Below are positions 38,461 to 51,365 of a stretch of DNA of 64,000 nucleotides, piece by piece. The notes under the pieces were generated by a model, which saw only the letters and a list, made by a program, of their open reading frames with translations, made no database searches and was not told where the DNA came from. The stretch covers positions 2,304,851-2,368,850 of the forward strand of contig CM055738.1 in NCBI GenBank assembly GCA_029465975.1, read 5' to 3'. A program made the translations under genes and the position numbers. The DNA comes from Dallia pectoralis (lineage: Eukaryota; Chordata; Actinopteri; Esociformes; Umbridae). How positions within the stretch are numbered: the first letter of the stretch is position 1; the number at the start of each line of letters is the position of its first letter.

Positions 38461-38879
38461 TGAAAGGGCTCAAAATTATTGTTTACAGAGTGATGAGTGT
38501 GAAGGTGAGAGGTCACAATATGACGAAGGGAAGATTAAAAATGGGACAAAAGTTATTACGATTGTCAATGTCTGAATTTGTCTTTTCAGGTAAACGGTTT
38601 ACAGGAGCAGTTTTAAATGCTGCTGACACAACACCAGTATAAACAGAGTCACTCAGAACAAGTCTTTCCAAGCCTTGTGATGCACATTCAGGCCAGAGAC
38701 GCCTTCTTCGCTCCATTTTGTCTTCCTCGAGCAGCTTGTCACATCAATGTACCAGGTAGCAAAGCGTAACAAAAGAGACAGATCGTGTTTTGATATAAGC
38801 AAATTTAAAATGTCTGACGTAAATCCTAGTCACATAAGATTAGACATATGTTGGAGACCTCTCCACATTAAGAACAGAA

Positions 38880-41410
38880 CTATAGTTTCTTTGCGATATG
38901 GATGTTCTGGTGAACTTTAAGACTACTTAATTGAGAGAAACTTTTCCCACATTGAGAACAGAAGTAAGGTTTCTCTCCAGTATGTACGCGCTGGTGAACT
39001 GTAAGGCCACCTAATTGAGAGAAACTTTTTCCACATTCTGAACATGGGTAAGGTTTCTTTCCAGTGTGCACTCTCTGATGAGTAGTAAGTTTAGATGACC
39101 TAATGAAACATTTTCCACAGACAGAACAAGAATAAGGTTTCTCTCCAGTATGTATACGCTGGTGATATTTAAGATAATTCATCTGAGAGAAACTCTTACC
39201 ACAGTCAGAGCAAGAGTAAGGTTTTTCTCCAGTATGAATGCTCTGATGAACTTTAAGGTTCTTTAATTGAGAAAAACTCTTACCACAGTCAGAACACGAG
39301 AATGGTTTTTCTCCTGTGTGCACTCTCTGATGACTAGTGAGTAAAGCTGATGTAATAAACCCTTTTCCACAGTCAGAACAAGGATAAGGCTTCTCTACAG
39401 TATGTATCCGCAGTTGGTGAATTTTGAGGTGACGTAATTGTGAAAAATTCTTCCCACAGTCAGAACAAGAGTAAGGCTTCTCTCCAGTATGTATGCTCTG
39501 GTGAACTTTGAGATTTTTTAATTGAGAAAATGTCTTACCACAATCCAAACAAGGGAAAGGCTTCTCCCCAGTGTGCACTCTCTGATGACTATTAAGTTCA
39601 GCTGATGTAATGAAACACTTCTCACAGTCAGCACAAGAGTAAGGTTTTTCACCAGTATGTACGCGTTGATGTGCTTTAAGGCCACTTAAACGAGAGAAAC
39701 TCTTCCCACAATCTGAACAGGAGAAAGGCTTCTCTCCTGTGTGCACTCTCTGATGTCTAGTAAGGTGAGATGATGTAATGAAACTTTTTCCACAATCAGG
39801 ACAGGTAAAAGGCCTCTCTCCAGTATGTATGTTAATGTGTCTTTTGAAGTTCGATATAGATAAGAAATGTTTTTCACAATGGGGGCAATGGTGAAACCTC
39901 TTATCTTCGTTACCATCCTGTTGTTTTTCTTCAGATGTAGGAAATGTTTCTTCCGGAATATCATCTGTGTGACATGCATCAGAACAATTAGTTGGTTCCG
40001 TGATTAATACATCCGTACAGAGGTAGATTACATCAAATATCAATGTAACTATGCCAAGTTATGCAGTGGAAGAAAAACAAATGTTGCAATTTCTGTTGTG
40101 TTGAATGGCCAGCAAATAAAAGTGTTTGCAAAGTAAGCATTAGCATTAAAAAAATTAACTTGTATTGCCTTAGTGCATTATGAAAGACTCTGGGTTGGCT
40201 GAAGCTTTTAAACAGAATGTTCATATATTTCTTCTTCATAAAAACAGGACTTACCATGATTAATTAAACCCCCAATCTTCTCTTCCTCCTCTTCATCTTT
40301 AATGACTACATTCAGTCCCAGTGTTTGACAGCAGTCTTCTATCTTCACTGATGTCATATCTGAATCCATCAATGAACACTGAGCTCCACTTTCAACATCA
40401 GAATCCATTGACTCTTGTTTAAACTCAGTGTGGAAAGAGAGCGACAGGCTGGGTTTGTCCTCCCTCTGCTAAAATGAAGAAAAAAACAGTACAATGCATT
40501 AGAACAGCTAAAATGTAGAAAGACCCATACAATACAACAGCTAAATTCCATGGGCACTGACACACCCCCATACTATAACAGACGCTGGCTTTGAGACCTT
40601 AGACTGAACACAGCTTGGATGTTCATTTCCTGTTTGACCCGGAGAACACTAACTATTTGAAAAGTTTGACTCGTTAGACCACAAACCACGACTTCACTGA
40701 GCTATTGTCCATCTCAGATGAGACCGAGCCCACATGTATGGCTTCTGCTTTGTATATAAAGCCTTAAAGGGTTTCTAGAAGATCCCATAGCTTATGGTAG
40801 CCTATATCTAATTAACAGTGAATCCATCACCAAATCTGTGGACTCCAGTTGGTGTTTAGACCTTGTACTCCAGTAGTAATAGGTGGAAGTGCAGAATGTG
40901 TGAAGACTCAGACTGAGCACACAGTCAGCAGGTCAACTTGTTAAGCCTGGTTTGATTTAAAATCCAATGTACTTGAGTGTAGAACCGTAACAACTGCCTA
41001 AATACTATGAACAACATTGCATATGTATCGTTATATTTTTGCTCAACTGAGTGTACCCTTAAGGTGCTTTAACTTTAGCGTTAATTCATCAACATATCAG
41101 TTGTTACTGTACAAATACAACCAGGCATAACACAAACCTACCGGCGTCCCCCCCGGGTGTGTGTGCTCCTCCTGTGTTGGAGCTGCAGCTAATTAATTAT
41201 AAAGCCGCTAAAACTATGTTTTTTCACTCTTTCTTACGTTACAGGTTTGATATGCCATTTTTTCACTAATATGATTGGACCCATTATGGCATTGTTAGCA
41301 TTTTCATAAATGGATGAATTAATAAAATACTATATTTCTTTCAGATTGTTGTTTTCCTCGTTAAGGATCAGTTTCGTTTAAAGACTACGTCATATTGTAT
41401 CACTTACCAT
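38880..41410 (-). CDS. Gene F: acidic-N-terminal C2H2 zinc-finger protein, 12 fingers
   Basis: Minus-strand coding exons: ATG 41408-41410 then GTAAGTG; exon 2 at 40255-40465 (acceptor TTTTAGCAG, donor CATG/GTAAG, phase 1); finger exon 38880-39964 (acceptor GTCACACAG). The total is about 432 aa. Exon 2 has the conserved start but only one short acidic run (DEEEEEKIG). Exon 3 opens DDIPEETFPTSEEK and encodes 12 fingers, from CPHCEKHF to the last ending HIAKKL. Finger 6 has an extra residue before its last His (HQLRIH, a four-residue spacing). It is the most diverged member and has no frame defects. Predicted to be a nuclear DNA-binding protein with unknown targets. Confidence 0.92.
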
Positions 41411-41555
41411 TTTAGACACTTGTCTGTTCGTCTTTCACTAAATAATCCTCAAACGTTTTAAAACGACACAAATGCTCCTGGTAAATCCGACCGTACAGCC
41501 CTCTGCTGCTTCATTTACATCTGAAAGACGTCTATACCGCCACCTACTGGACTGG
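41411..41555 (-). promoter_or_regulatory. Gene F promoter and 5' UTR
   Basis: Minus-strand 41555-41534 reads CCAGTCCAGTAGGTGGCGGT followed by AT, the closest of the family modules to the CTCF core, about 125 bp upstream of the ATG. Confidence 0.6.
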
Positions 41556-41589
41556 CGTGCAAGTTTATATTCATTATTCTCAATAACCT

Positions 41590-41671
41590 AAAGTGACCCA
41601 ATAGTATCACTCAGGCCACCTGACTGAGGCTGACTGAAGATGACTGAGGTGGGAGGAATGTGGGGCCGTGG
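41590..41671 (+). repeat. Dispersed repeat shared with 55152-55231
   Basis: AAGTGACCCAATAGTATCAC and CCACCTGACTGAGGCTGACT, then GGGAGGAATGTGGG-CCGTGG, occur in the same order at both places. Identity unknown. Confidence 0.6.
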
Positions 41672-41771
41672 CAGTGCTCGAAGTGGTACCAAAACTTAAG
41701 TGACATTTAATCACATATTGTTATATCAATCTTATACACCTTGATTTATTGTTGGTCAACAATACACATAC

Positions 41772-42422
41772 CCTTTGAAGATGAGCTGGAAAGTGGAAAA
41801 TGGTTGGTACAACACCATCTCTAAGCCGGATAATTTGCCCCGTTCTGTCAAAGTCCTCACTAATGAAGTGCTCACTACAAAGCAGTGTCCTGTCAGCGAC
41901 AACAAAACCGTCCCTTCTTAGGGCAAGTTCCCACTGCCTCCTCATCTCTCCGGTTTTGGGAAACCTTAAAAAACGTGAGAAATGTCAACATTTTATTTTC
42001 CAATCCCTTTTTCCTTCTTCCAACATTAACGATGAGGACAAAAATACACACCTAAATTCTCATGTTTGGGGTAGTTGGTTGTATGTATGTGTGTGTGTAT
42101 GTATGTATGCATGTATGTATGTACTTGAGAATAAGACAACCACTCAAAACTAGTTATAAAAAGTTGTAAAAAAGAAAACATTTAGCGATTGTGTAAACAA
42201 ACTTCTAAAAAGCGTTGGGTCAACAGCAACCTTGTAATACTATTGTCATTGCCCCGTTGTGTAACAGGAACTGTCTTGTACATAAATCCACTAAGTAACT
42301 AACGATCATCCCAAATATCATCATAATACTGTCAAATCTTGCCGGTGAAAGGTAATCCCATGGGCTCTCGTTTTGAGACTCCGGCGATTGGAGCATCCAT
42401 GGGCTGCACAAATGTCTGGCAT
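41772..42422 (-). CDS. THAP-domain protein, N-terminal two exons
   Basis: Minus-strand exon 42343-42422 (ATG 42420-42422) encodes MPDICAAHGCSNRRS...GITFHR. Exon 41772-41964 continues FPKTGEMRRQW...LCSEHF...GVVPTIFHFP. Together they give the complete C2CH zinc module of a THAP domain (C-x4-C, then C-x2-H) and the AVPTIF-like signature, about 91 aa. The joining intron appears to be GC-AG (donor CACCG/GCAAGA, acceptor TTTTTTAAG). The second exon ends at AGG/GTATGT in phase 0, but no later exon is visible before gene F. A 5' UTR exon near 43140-43200 (donor GTAAG/GTGAGT) is plausible. It is either the start of a longer THAP gene or a stranded fragment. Confidence 0.7.
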
Positions 42423-43500
42423 CTTCTCTTATAGACACAGCAATTTCCTGTATCATAATGCAAGATGTTTTAACAAACCAAACCGATTGAAAATCATGTG
42501 CAACTTAAGTTATATTGAAAAGAAACAGCAATTATACCCCTCCCACTGAGGTAAATTTTCTGGTTATGTATATTTTGTTATGTTGTGCTCTTTATATTTG
42601 ACTTTTTATTACCAACTACGTAGATAATGCTTGCCTTGTCGTACGATTTTCATGGTACAGAATGATGCATGTCATACGGTTAATTTGACAAATAAAAATA
42701 CATTGACCTTGTACTGTAACGTTAGCTGCTACTACTAGCTCTCACTCAAACCTTCTGATTATTAATAACTACAACCACACACAGCTTCTTGTTATTAGCC
42801 AGCTAATAACTACAACCACATCCACAAAGATTGTAATTTAGACAAAAGATTAGTTGTCATAACATCGTTATTGGTGTCAGTAGAACCTTTATAATTGACC
42901 AGCTTGATTGTGGTCTCACAGCCTTAATAACTTGCGCAAGTAGTCGTGATACTCAACTATGCTGCACGATTATGCTGCATCGTTTTTCGAAAAGAAAAGC
43001 TGGAATTTCAACATGTCCAAGCATCCAGAATTATAGCCACGTTAATAACGTTTGTAAGCAACCGAATCGTTTGTAAATCCGTCAAGATTTCAACGAGATA
43101 AGAGTATTTGTGTTCGTGTGGATTACTCACCTTACATAAGGTACCAGCCGGCCAGAAAGCATGCCTGTTCAAAGATGGCCGCCGGTGATGACGTTAGAAA
43201 CTCCACCGTAGAGGATCTAGCCTTTATTATGTAAAGGCTAAGCCAGGCTAACATGACTTACAATTCCAAATTCGACACACTTTTCTAGGTTTTGGATTTC
43301 ACCAGTGAAAAATATGTTTACGCTCAGGCGGAAGCCGCAGCCATCAGACAGCTCCTGATAGGGTGAACCGACTGCTTGCCTTTACGTGATTCGTCAAGAT
43401 CTTTAGTAAGTCACGTATTGCCCTCTGGGTAGTGTAGTTTATGTAACGTTAGGTCATTACAAATCTATCTGACACTGACGCTTTTTCTGTCAGTGGTAGA
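42423..43500. other. THAP upstream region
   Basis: Contains a candidate 5' UTR exon on the minus strand with GTGAGT donor near 43130-43143 and a CpG-richer stretch at 43140-43210 (AAGATGGCCGCC). No other coding sequence seen. Confidence 0.45.
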
Positions 43501-45538
43501 CAGGGCTCTCAAGTGTCACGCAATGAGCGTGACAGTCACTCATTTCAGTGTTTTGTTACGCACTCCCGCCACACATTGTATTTCTCACGCGGAAAAAAAT
43601 ATCTATAATATATTTAATTTGTCGCAGCGCCCAACATTTCTCTGGCCGCGCAGCTCTCATTATGGAACCGGCACTAATCAAGCGCGTCTCCCCTGGAGTT
43701 CTTCAGTCTAGCCCTACAGTCAATGGTCTAGCCTGACACAGCCAATCAAAATAAAAGAAACAGGCTACACAATAGCCAATCAGAAAATAGCACAATTGTA
43801 TCTGGGTAAGTTTTAACGCAACAACGAATGAAAAAGAAGCATCTCCGGGAATTGTTCACGTGATTCTGGTGCAATCTTTCGAAAGTTTTGTTCACCAACC
43901 CAGAGGAAAAACCACTGGAGCTCCGAGCATCACTTTGAGCACGTGAGTACGGTAAGTCATGATCTCCCTTTTTAATGTTACTACAAATACACCTTTTCTA
44001 TGGATTGAGTTGTCTTGCTGATGAAGGATAATAGATACAATACATTGTAAAAACTATATCAGTCACAATATATTCACCCCTATGTCATCCGGTAGAACAT
44101 AAGAGCATCAGAAACAGCACTAGTAGATTCAGAGACAGCTTCTATCCTGGATGCTGAACTCTACTCAACCATCTCACTCTCCTAAATGCCACACTTGTCA
44201 CTTTTTAGAATTAATCCTAAAATTAATCTTTTTTTATTTTACCTCGACTATTTATGTACTTTTTATTTAAAAAAATCTATAAAGTTGAGATTACTTTGAG
44301 CACAACAAATTACCATGACTGATAAATATTATTTAATATGATTATATGACAATAAACTTGAAACATGAAACTGGTATAACCCAGAGAAATATAAGATGCC
44401 TGTATTTGACTAACTTTCTATATGTCTTCTGTCACACTGTCAGGAGAAAAATTCAATGTGGGTTTCACCACCAGAGCTACGCTCAACAGGCTCCTTGAGG
44501 CTGGAGAGGTCACACCACAGAAGGCTCAACAATTCCAGCAGGCAGCACTGGCCTTCTTGGTCGGAGCTGTGGAGTATGCCATGGAGAAACTCCCATTGAA
44601 AGATGCTCTCCTGAAGCATGCACAATTTGTTGATGTGCAGCTGAGAGCTGAGTGTGGGGTTGAAGATGCCCTATACTTTGTATACAGGCAAGGGTTTTCA
44701 CATTCCGATTATATATTTTTAAGTTTAATGATCATGATCACAAAACAAATATGTCTGTCACTGTATTCTAATCAGTCTTGTACACATGTGGTCTTTTTAA
44801 GATTTCAGGAACTCCTTCCTTTTCACGACCCTAAGGAACAAGACCAAGTAAGTGAGGAGTTTATGGAGTACCAACTCATGGACATTGCCATGCCTCAGGA
44901 CCCAACACTCTTTGACTTTGAGGAGTACTGTGGAAGAATGTCCTCAACAAAGAACAAGGTAAGAAATATTTTGCACACAACATGACTTGCTCAATATTAA
45001 TTATGATGAAAGGTAACAAAATTGATTAATAGAGGCCCCTGGTTCCTTTTTTTAAAGGTGACTGGCTTGAACCAATTTGGGAGGCTATTAAAGATTGCAG
45101 CCTTGGTTTTAGTTCTTCCACATACAAATGCTGATGCTGAGAGGGTATTTTCCATGGTCGGTTTGAACAAAACCTCAACTCGAAACAGCTTATCTATGGA
45201 TGGGACATCATGAAAATGGCTGGGCTTGAGCCGAACTGCTTCAAATGGGAGCCAACACCACACATGATAAAGGAGTCCAAAAAGGCAACAAACATCTACA
45301 ATAAACAACACCAGTCATAATCTTGCACGCACACACACAGAAATTGAATAAATACTTTGTATTTGGGTGAACTGTCAGTGCCATGTGCCAAATATTTTCT
45401 TCTGCAAGTCTGAGCAATTATTAATAACAACAAAAACACTAATAATAATATAATTTATTAAACACACCCATTCCCTCGAGGGCGGCGGGCGGGGAGCGAT
45501 ATGTCACTCTTGACTGTCTTCAAAACTTGAGAGCCCTG
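43501..45538 (+). mobile_element. 2.0-kb hAT element with 14-bp TIRs
   Basis: Begins CAGGGCTCTCAAGT at 43501 and ends with its exact inverse at 45538. CAGGG ends are typical of hAT elements. The bases GGTAGA flank both sides directly (6 bp; the usual hAT duplication is 8 bp, so the ends may have mutated). Inside is a spliced, broken transposase remnant at 44444-45213. Confidence 0.82.
44444..45213 (+). pseudogene. hAT transposase remnant, C-terminal exons
   Basis: Three exons join in phase: 44444-44687, 44802-44958 and 45058-45213. The last encodes LPHTNADAERVFSMVGLNKT, the hAT C-terminal dimerisation signature. It then runs into TGA, where a short deletion has broken a frame that continues (KMAGLEPNCFKWEPTPH) to about 45320. 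The first intron uses a GC donor (ATACAG/GCAAGG). The catalytic core is missing, so this element has an internal deletion or depends on a partner. Confidence 0.75.
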
Positions 45539-45870
45539 GGTAGAGTACGGGATCCATGTGAGAAGTAGCAGGACGCAAGAAAAAGTGCAGGTACGCCAAA
45601 GAGTAAAATGTAGAAGTGTCGGTACTGCGTACCGGTGAGTACCGCCCCACTGTGAGCACTGTAAATAACAATAAATTGTTGTTCAACCAGAAAAATCTAT
45701 TTTTTTCACTGAAAAAATCTCAAATGTAATGATATGCAGACTAAAAGCGTATATCTTCGACCTCAGAGGTTGTGCAATGACATGAAAAGGCCACTAGGGA
45801 GCGCTATTGTCCGTGATCTCAATCAACGTCCACACAGAGCCTTCTCTGATTAACATCAGGGCTGTCGGGG

Positions 45871-47412
45871 ACCTGCGTGAAGTTGGCCCCCCACCCAACG
45901 CAAAAAGTCGGGAAATTAGTCTCAATCGTTTGTGCTCCGTTTGTGCTGGTTTGTGCAGCAAATATTTTCGTTTGTGCTGCTTTACTTTTTTAGATATTAA
46001 AGAATACGTTATAGTTCATTCAGAGGTCACTCAGCCCCCCACAATCTCAGAATTAAGTCAAAATAATCTCAATCGTTTGTGCTGGTTAGTGCAGCAAATA
46101 TTTTCGTTTGTGCTGCTTTAGTTTTTTTTATATTCCGGTTTTTATTAATGGCTGATGACGTCACCAGCCCCCCCACTTGCTCCGAATGAAGTGAAACTAG
46201 TCTCAATCGTTTGTGCTCCGTTTGTGCTGGTTTGTGCAGCAAATATTTCCGTTTGTGCTGCTTTAGTTTTTTTATATTAAAGGATACTTTTTAGGTCATT
46301 CAGGGGTCACTCAGCCCCCCACAATCTCAGAATTCAGTCAAAATAGTGTCGATCGTTTGTGCTCCGTTTGTGCTGGTTTGTGCTGTTAAAATTAGGGTTA
46401 GTGCTGTTGCGGTATTTTTTCTATTTCACATTTTAATAATGGTCGATTACATCATCAGCCCCCCACAATCTCAGAATTAAGTCAAAATAGTCTCAATCGT
46501 TTGTGCTCCGTTTGTGCTGGTTTGTGCAGCAAATATTTTCGTTTCTGCTGCTTTAGTTTTTTTTATATTCCGGTTTTTATTAATGGCTGATGACGTCACC
46601 AGCCCCCCCACTTGCTCCAAATCAAGTCAAAATAGTCTCAATCGTTTGTGCTCTGTTTGTGCAGCAAATATTTCCGTTTGTGCTGCTTTAGTTTTTTTTA
46701 TATTCTGTTTTTTAATAATGGCTGATGACGTCACCAGCCCCCCCACTTGCTCCGAATGAAGTGAAACTAGTCTCAATCGTTTGTGCTCCGTTTGTGCTGG
46801 TTTGTGCAGCAAATATTTCCGTTTGTGCTGCTTTAGTTTTTTTATATTAAAGGATACATTTTAGGTCATTCAGGGGTCACTCAGCCCCCCACAATCTCAG
46901 AATTCAGTCAAAATAGTGTCGATCGTTTGTGCTCCGTTTGTGCTGGTTTGTGCTGTTAAAATTAGGGTTTGTGCTGTTGCGGTATTTTTTCTATTTCACA
47001 TTTTAATAATGGTCGATTACATCATCAGCCCCCCACAATCTCAGAATTCAGTCAAAATAGTGTCAATCGTTTGTGCTCCGTTTGTGCTGGTTTGTGCAGC
47101 AAATATTTCCGTTTGTGCTGCTTTAGTTTTTTTATATTCTGGTTTTTAATAATGGCCGATGACGTCACCAGCCCCCCCAGTTGCTCCGAATGAAGTGAAA
47201 CTAGTCTCAATCGTTTGTGCTTCGTTAGTGCTGCTTTAGTTTTTCATAATATTCTGGTTTTCAATAATGGGTGATGACGTCATCAGCCCCCGACTTGCTC
47301 CTAATCAAGTGAAATTTGTCTCAATCGTTTGTACTTCGTTTGTGCTGGTTCCGTGTTTGTATAATTGACATTCCCAGCCGCCCAATGGCTCCAAATCGTT
47401 TGTGCTGGTAAA
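45871..47412 (+). repeat. Left inverted arm of the foldback element (tandem ~145-bp units)
   Basis: About ten units, each carrying CTCAATCGTTTGTGCTCCGT, then TGTGCTGGTTTGTGCAGCAA and a TTTAGTTTTTTT-ATATT tract, ending in CAGCCCCCCAC. Two sub-variants alternate, one with TTAAAGGATAC and one with GGCTGATGACGTCA. Cysteine-rich small ORFs here are repeat artefacts. Confidence 0.92.
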
Positions 47413-47971
47413 GGTTTTGTCTTTACCACGGCCGTATTTACTAATACGTTGCACAAGTAACAAGGTAAGAGCCAAACGGTAAATTAAGTCACTAAACCAA
47501 AATTGTTACACTGTGCGTTTTGAACTAGCAACCGACACAGCGAGGCTCACATGATGTTTTTAATTTAACACAAACTCCAAAGTAAATGTTTTTACTTGTG
47601 ATGCTGTCATGTGAGTATTTTTTCCCTGGAGAAAAACAGCAGTATTTTCAACATTGTCATAAAAACACTGTTTATTAATATACCTGTAGCCTACAATATA
47701 TGTCGAACGGATGACTCAAGAAATTAACCAAAAATATGTTTAACTGTGTACAATTCAATCCATTTACTCAAACAATGGACATTTAAAGAGAAAATTGAAC
47801 AAAAACATCTTCATCAACCAAACAATCACTATTTTGTGTAAAAAATTCCATGTGGGCATATTTTTTGTTTATCGGTGGCTCCTGTCACTCCACTTCTAAG
47901 GTCGTCGTACATCTCCCAGAAACAAGGAGACCTCCTGCAGTACGCCACATAATGTCCAAGAGCATCCTGCG

Positions 47972-50952
47972 TTAAGCCTCCTTGAAACCAATGGCTGCCC
48001 TTAAGGTAAATGTCTCTCCTTGGAGCACCAGGCTGGAGGGAAATTCACACAATGGAAATTCTCTTGGGCAGGAATTCCTTTGTGTTGGAGTTGCTGTAAC
48101 TGTTCCAAGGTCAGTATCAATCCACAGAAGTTCACCTACAGTGTAGCTGTGAGAGACTTTCCCTGTACAGAGTACTTTTCCTGAAGCAGATTCTGTCTTA
48201 AATGCAGAGGGACACTGAGATGGACTTTGGATTGGCCTGAGGCAGGGGGACTCTGGAAGGTTAAGTCCTTGTTCAACTGCGGTCTGCAGATGAGCGATGC
48301 CAAAATCCTGCAGTACAGCAACAGAGATTGAAACCAATGGAATTTCCCTTGTGACCTGTGTGTTGAGGCTGCAATACTGTGAGGTGCACAGTTTTTGAAA
48401 GTTAACACTTGCAAGTTTTGTCATTGCCTTTGTAATGATTGCAGAGATGTGGCACTGTGCATCGATTTGGAGAGCACCAGACCTCAATCGGACAGCGGTG
48501 AACATTCCACTCAGCAACTCTGCCCTCTGAATGTAGGCCTGTGGGGTAAGACCCTTTGTGGCTATGCTTTTCACTAGCTGGAGGAGGATGTCGGAGTCTT
48601 CACTGTGAACAATATTTCCAAACGTGTTACTGTCGCAGAAAGCACAACATAGGCATTGACAAAAAGCATCAAATGCACATGTGTTAAGCACAGAGTCTTG
48701 ATTTGCTGAATTTAACAGGCTGTTGATTGTTACCATTTTTTAACAGTTCCAGTTTCAGTTTTTTCCCCTCACAGATGGATCTGCATGGAGCCATTCAGAA
48801 CAAGGAGAAAGGTATGAATTCCTCTTCCTTTTCTTTGGTGGATCAGCTAGCCCTCTCCAGTTTTCAACAGCATCTTCATCTGTTGAATGGATGTTTGTGA
48901 CGGCATCAGACTCCACAGAACAGGAAGCATCCATTTTTGCACAGTGGGTAATGGATTGTGTCCTGTGACCATCACAGTTTCAACATTTGCATTTTCTTGA
49001 ACTTTTTGTTTTGCAGAACAAATGCACATGTTGCCTTCAATGAAGGAAACATGTCGAGCAATGAATCGATCCACCCGAATAGGCAAGTTTTCATGCTTGA
49101 AAAGGCCGTGTTTGAGGTTTTTGAACTCTGCTTCCACATTGGCCGAACTTGCAGTGATGTTGGTGCTATGGAACTGAGGGATCATTAGCCCTGTCCAGAG
49201 GGGTAAGTAACTCGCAAGTCTGATGATATTGGGAACAATCTCTGGCAGGAAATGCATGTTATCTCGATCACCGTTGGACACGGCAAGTGACCTGCTCTCA
49301 TCACAAATCTCTGTCACCCAGTGCCGTAAGTCAGTGTGTATTTCTTCACATGGATCCACACCTTCCATGTCCTGACTTTCTTCATCTGGGACGTTGACAC
49401 ACTCTTCTGCAATTTGGGCTTTCAGGTAGTTCTTGCAACATTCTGATGTGAGGGGAGCCCCTGAGCTGTCATTGCCCTCTGCTTCGCTGAGAGCCACAAT
49501 GGTAAGACTGTGTAGTAGCTCTCTTGCATTGTTCAGTGATTGTGACTTGAGCAGCTGTGCCATTGACCTCACAAAGAAATCTTTAATTCGATGTGGTTTT
49601 CTTTTCAAGCAGTCCCACTGGCAGATCATCTTGATGCAGTGTGCAACATCAACCCGGACAAAACATGGTGGCAGCTGTGCAGACTGGTTACCAAGTAAGA
49701 CACTAAAACACTGGTTGATGTATGTCTTCAGATCAGGGTGAGGAGTAAAAGCCTTAACCAGAGCTCCAAGCAGAGCCAGAGAGAAGTCACTCATGACCTC
49801 TTTTGGAATATGTGCGCCTGCGCGAATCCATTCTGTCAACCAATGTTTTATTGCATTAACATCATGTCTCTCTGACAGCATTTGCACCACTGGGACACTT
49901 GCGCACGCATCCCCTGCCAGAACACCCTGGTATAAGAAGATGTGGCCAGACATGCCATTTGGTCTCTGTAGTTTCCTGACTACTGAACCTGTTGCATCAA
50001 AACTCAGTGGGGTGAGATTTCTTTGAGATTGATTTGTACATGTACATTTGTGTTTGACTCCAGTAGTGACAGAAACTTGTCCAGTCCAATACCTTTAATG
50101 CTACCATTGTGAGGTGCACTGTATTTTAGCATCTGCAGTGATAATATGGGATCTTTGTCACCTAATTCTAAGTCATTTTCTCCTGCTTTGCTTTGCGCAG
50201 GGTGGCCAAATTAGGCAGATGGCTTGGCTCAGGATCTCCAAAATCCATCAGCTTTGTCGCTTCAGATGCCCTCCATACATGGGGTTCCATCCTACCCTCA
50301 CACAGTTCTTTGGCTATCTGCACACGCAAGTTTCCAGAGATGGCACGCTTGGAACAGCCAGTGAGCAGGGAACCATCGATGTCTTTAATAAAACACTTTA
50401 GCACCATTGTGCTGTTCATTTCAGGCTCTCTGTCACATATGATGTATAGGTCCCCATGACACTCCTTACAGTTACTTCTGATTTCAAAGTATTTTGTCAT
50501 AGATGATGGATAGACCTTGGCTCTTTTAAATACGAATGTACAGGTACTTTTCACTGTTTTCCAAATTTGGTGATTTATTACATGAGTCCAGATGCCACGC
50601 TTCAACACTGTGTACTTCCTTTTTTGTGTTTTGGAGAACTTGTCTTTGTACTGAACTGTTTCAGGCATGAATTCAATCCATTTCTCAAATGGAACTTCAA
50701 GCTCATAAGCTTTGCATTCTTCGGGTCTCAGAGTACAGGACTGTGGCTCAAAATCTGTGTCATCACTACTGCCACTTGTTTCATGGTCATAGTTTAACCC
50801 TAAAGCAGACCAGATGTTGTGTCTGTTCAATTTCACAAATGTGTACAGTGCCTTTGCAGTGATCTTTTTTTCTAGTTGCTCACTCAGCGCAGTCCAGATG
50901 CTGTTACTAGGAGTAGATATTTTACCATTTTCTACTATGGCCTCTTTTGATT
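47972..50952 (-). pseudogene. Transposase gene of the foldback element, frameshifted
   Basis: Minus strand. Pieces run in order: 50952-50168 (KLNRHNIWSALG ... VWRASEATKLMDFGDPEPSH), a bridging frame to about 49995 (ENDLELGDKDPILSLQMLKY ... INLKEISP), 50030-48847 (RKLQRPNGMSGHIFLYQG ... DVAHCIKMICQWDC ... NVEAEFKNLKHG), an overlapping frame with NLS-like PPKKRKR near 48830, and 48736-47972 (NTCAFDAFCQC ... FTLRAAIGFKEA). Adjacent pieces continue each other only after single-base shifts near 50180, 49995 and 48910, so the gene is broken in at least three places. The protein family resembles large NOF-FB/MULE-type transposases of fish. The start exon is not identified. Confidence 0.65.
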
Positions 50953-51365
50953 AACAAAGAACTGTGAAAATGGAATCCCTGTCTACTGCTGACTTTTTGG
51001 GCATCTGGCATAAAGTAAAACATAATTAGTTAAACAATTCTGACTTCTGTTTTGGGTCAAGTGTTTCATCAACATGTTCATGTACATAGTGACATTAAAA
51101 TTTTTAATATTAGCATTGTGATTTCTGTTGCCAAAACCATTGCCAAGCTTGTTTGTTGTACTATGAATCCAAAACAAATTACTTACTTTCGACAGGGATA
51201 TGATTTCTGTAAGACTTCTATAACGACATATGCTTTAATTTATCTACTCAACGCTATACAGTACTCAAAAGCATGCTTACGATGCAAAAAGGATTGATGC
51301 TATTTTGGGTTAATTCTGCGCATGTGGTATGTTGAGTGACCTATATAATATACTTTAATATCTAA

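Noticed and set aside
43493..43736. ORFs at the left end of the 2-kb hAT element
   Set aside because: They begin in the terminal repeat and show no domain; likely non-coding leader of the element.
45903..47193. Small cysteine-rich ORFs (VCAGLCSKYFRLCCF type) in the inverted arms, mirrored at 51300-52849
   Set aside because: They look like secreted peptides but recur in every satellite unit on both arms and lack gene structure.
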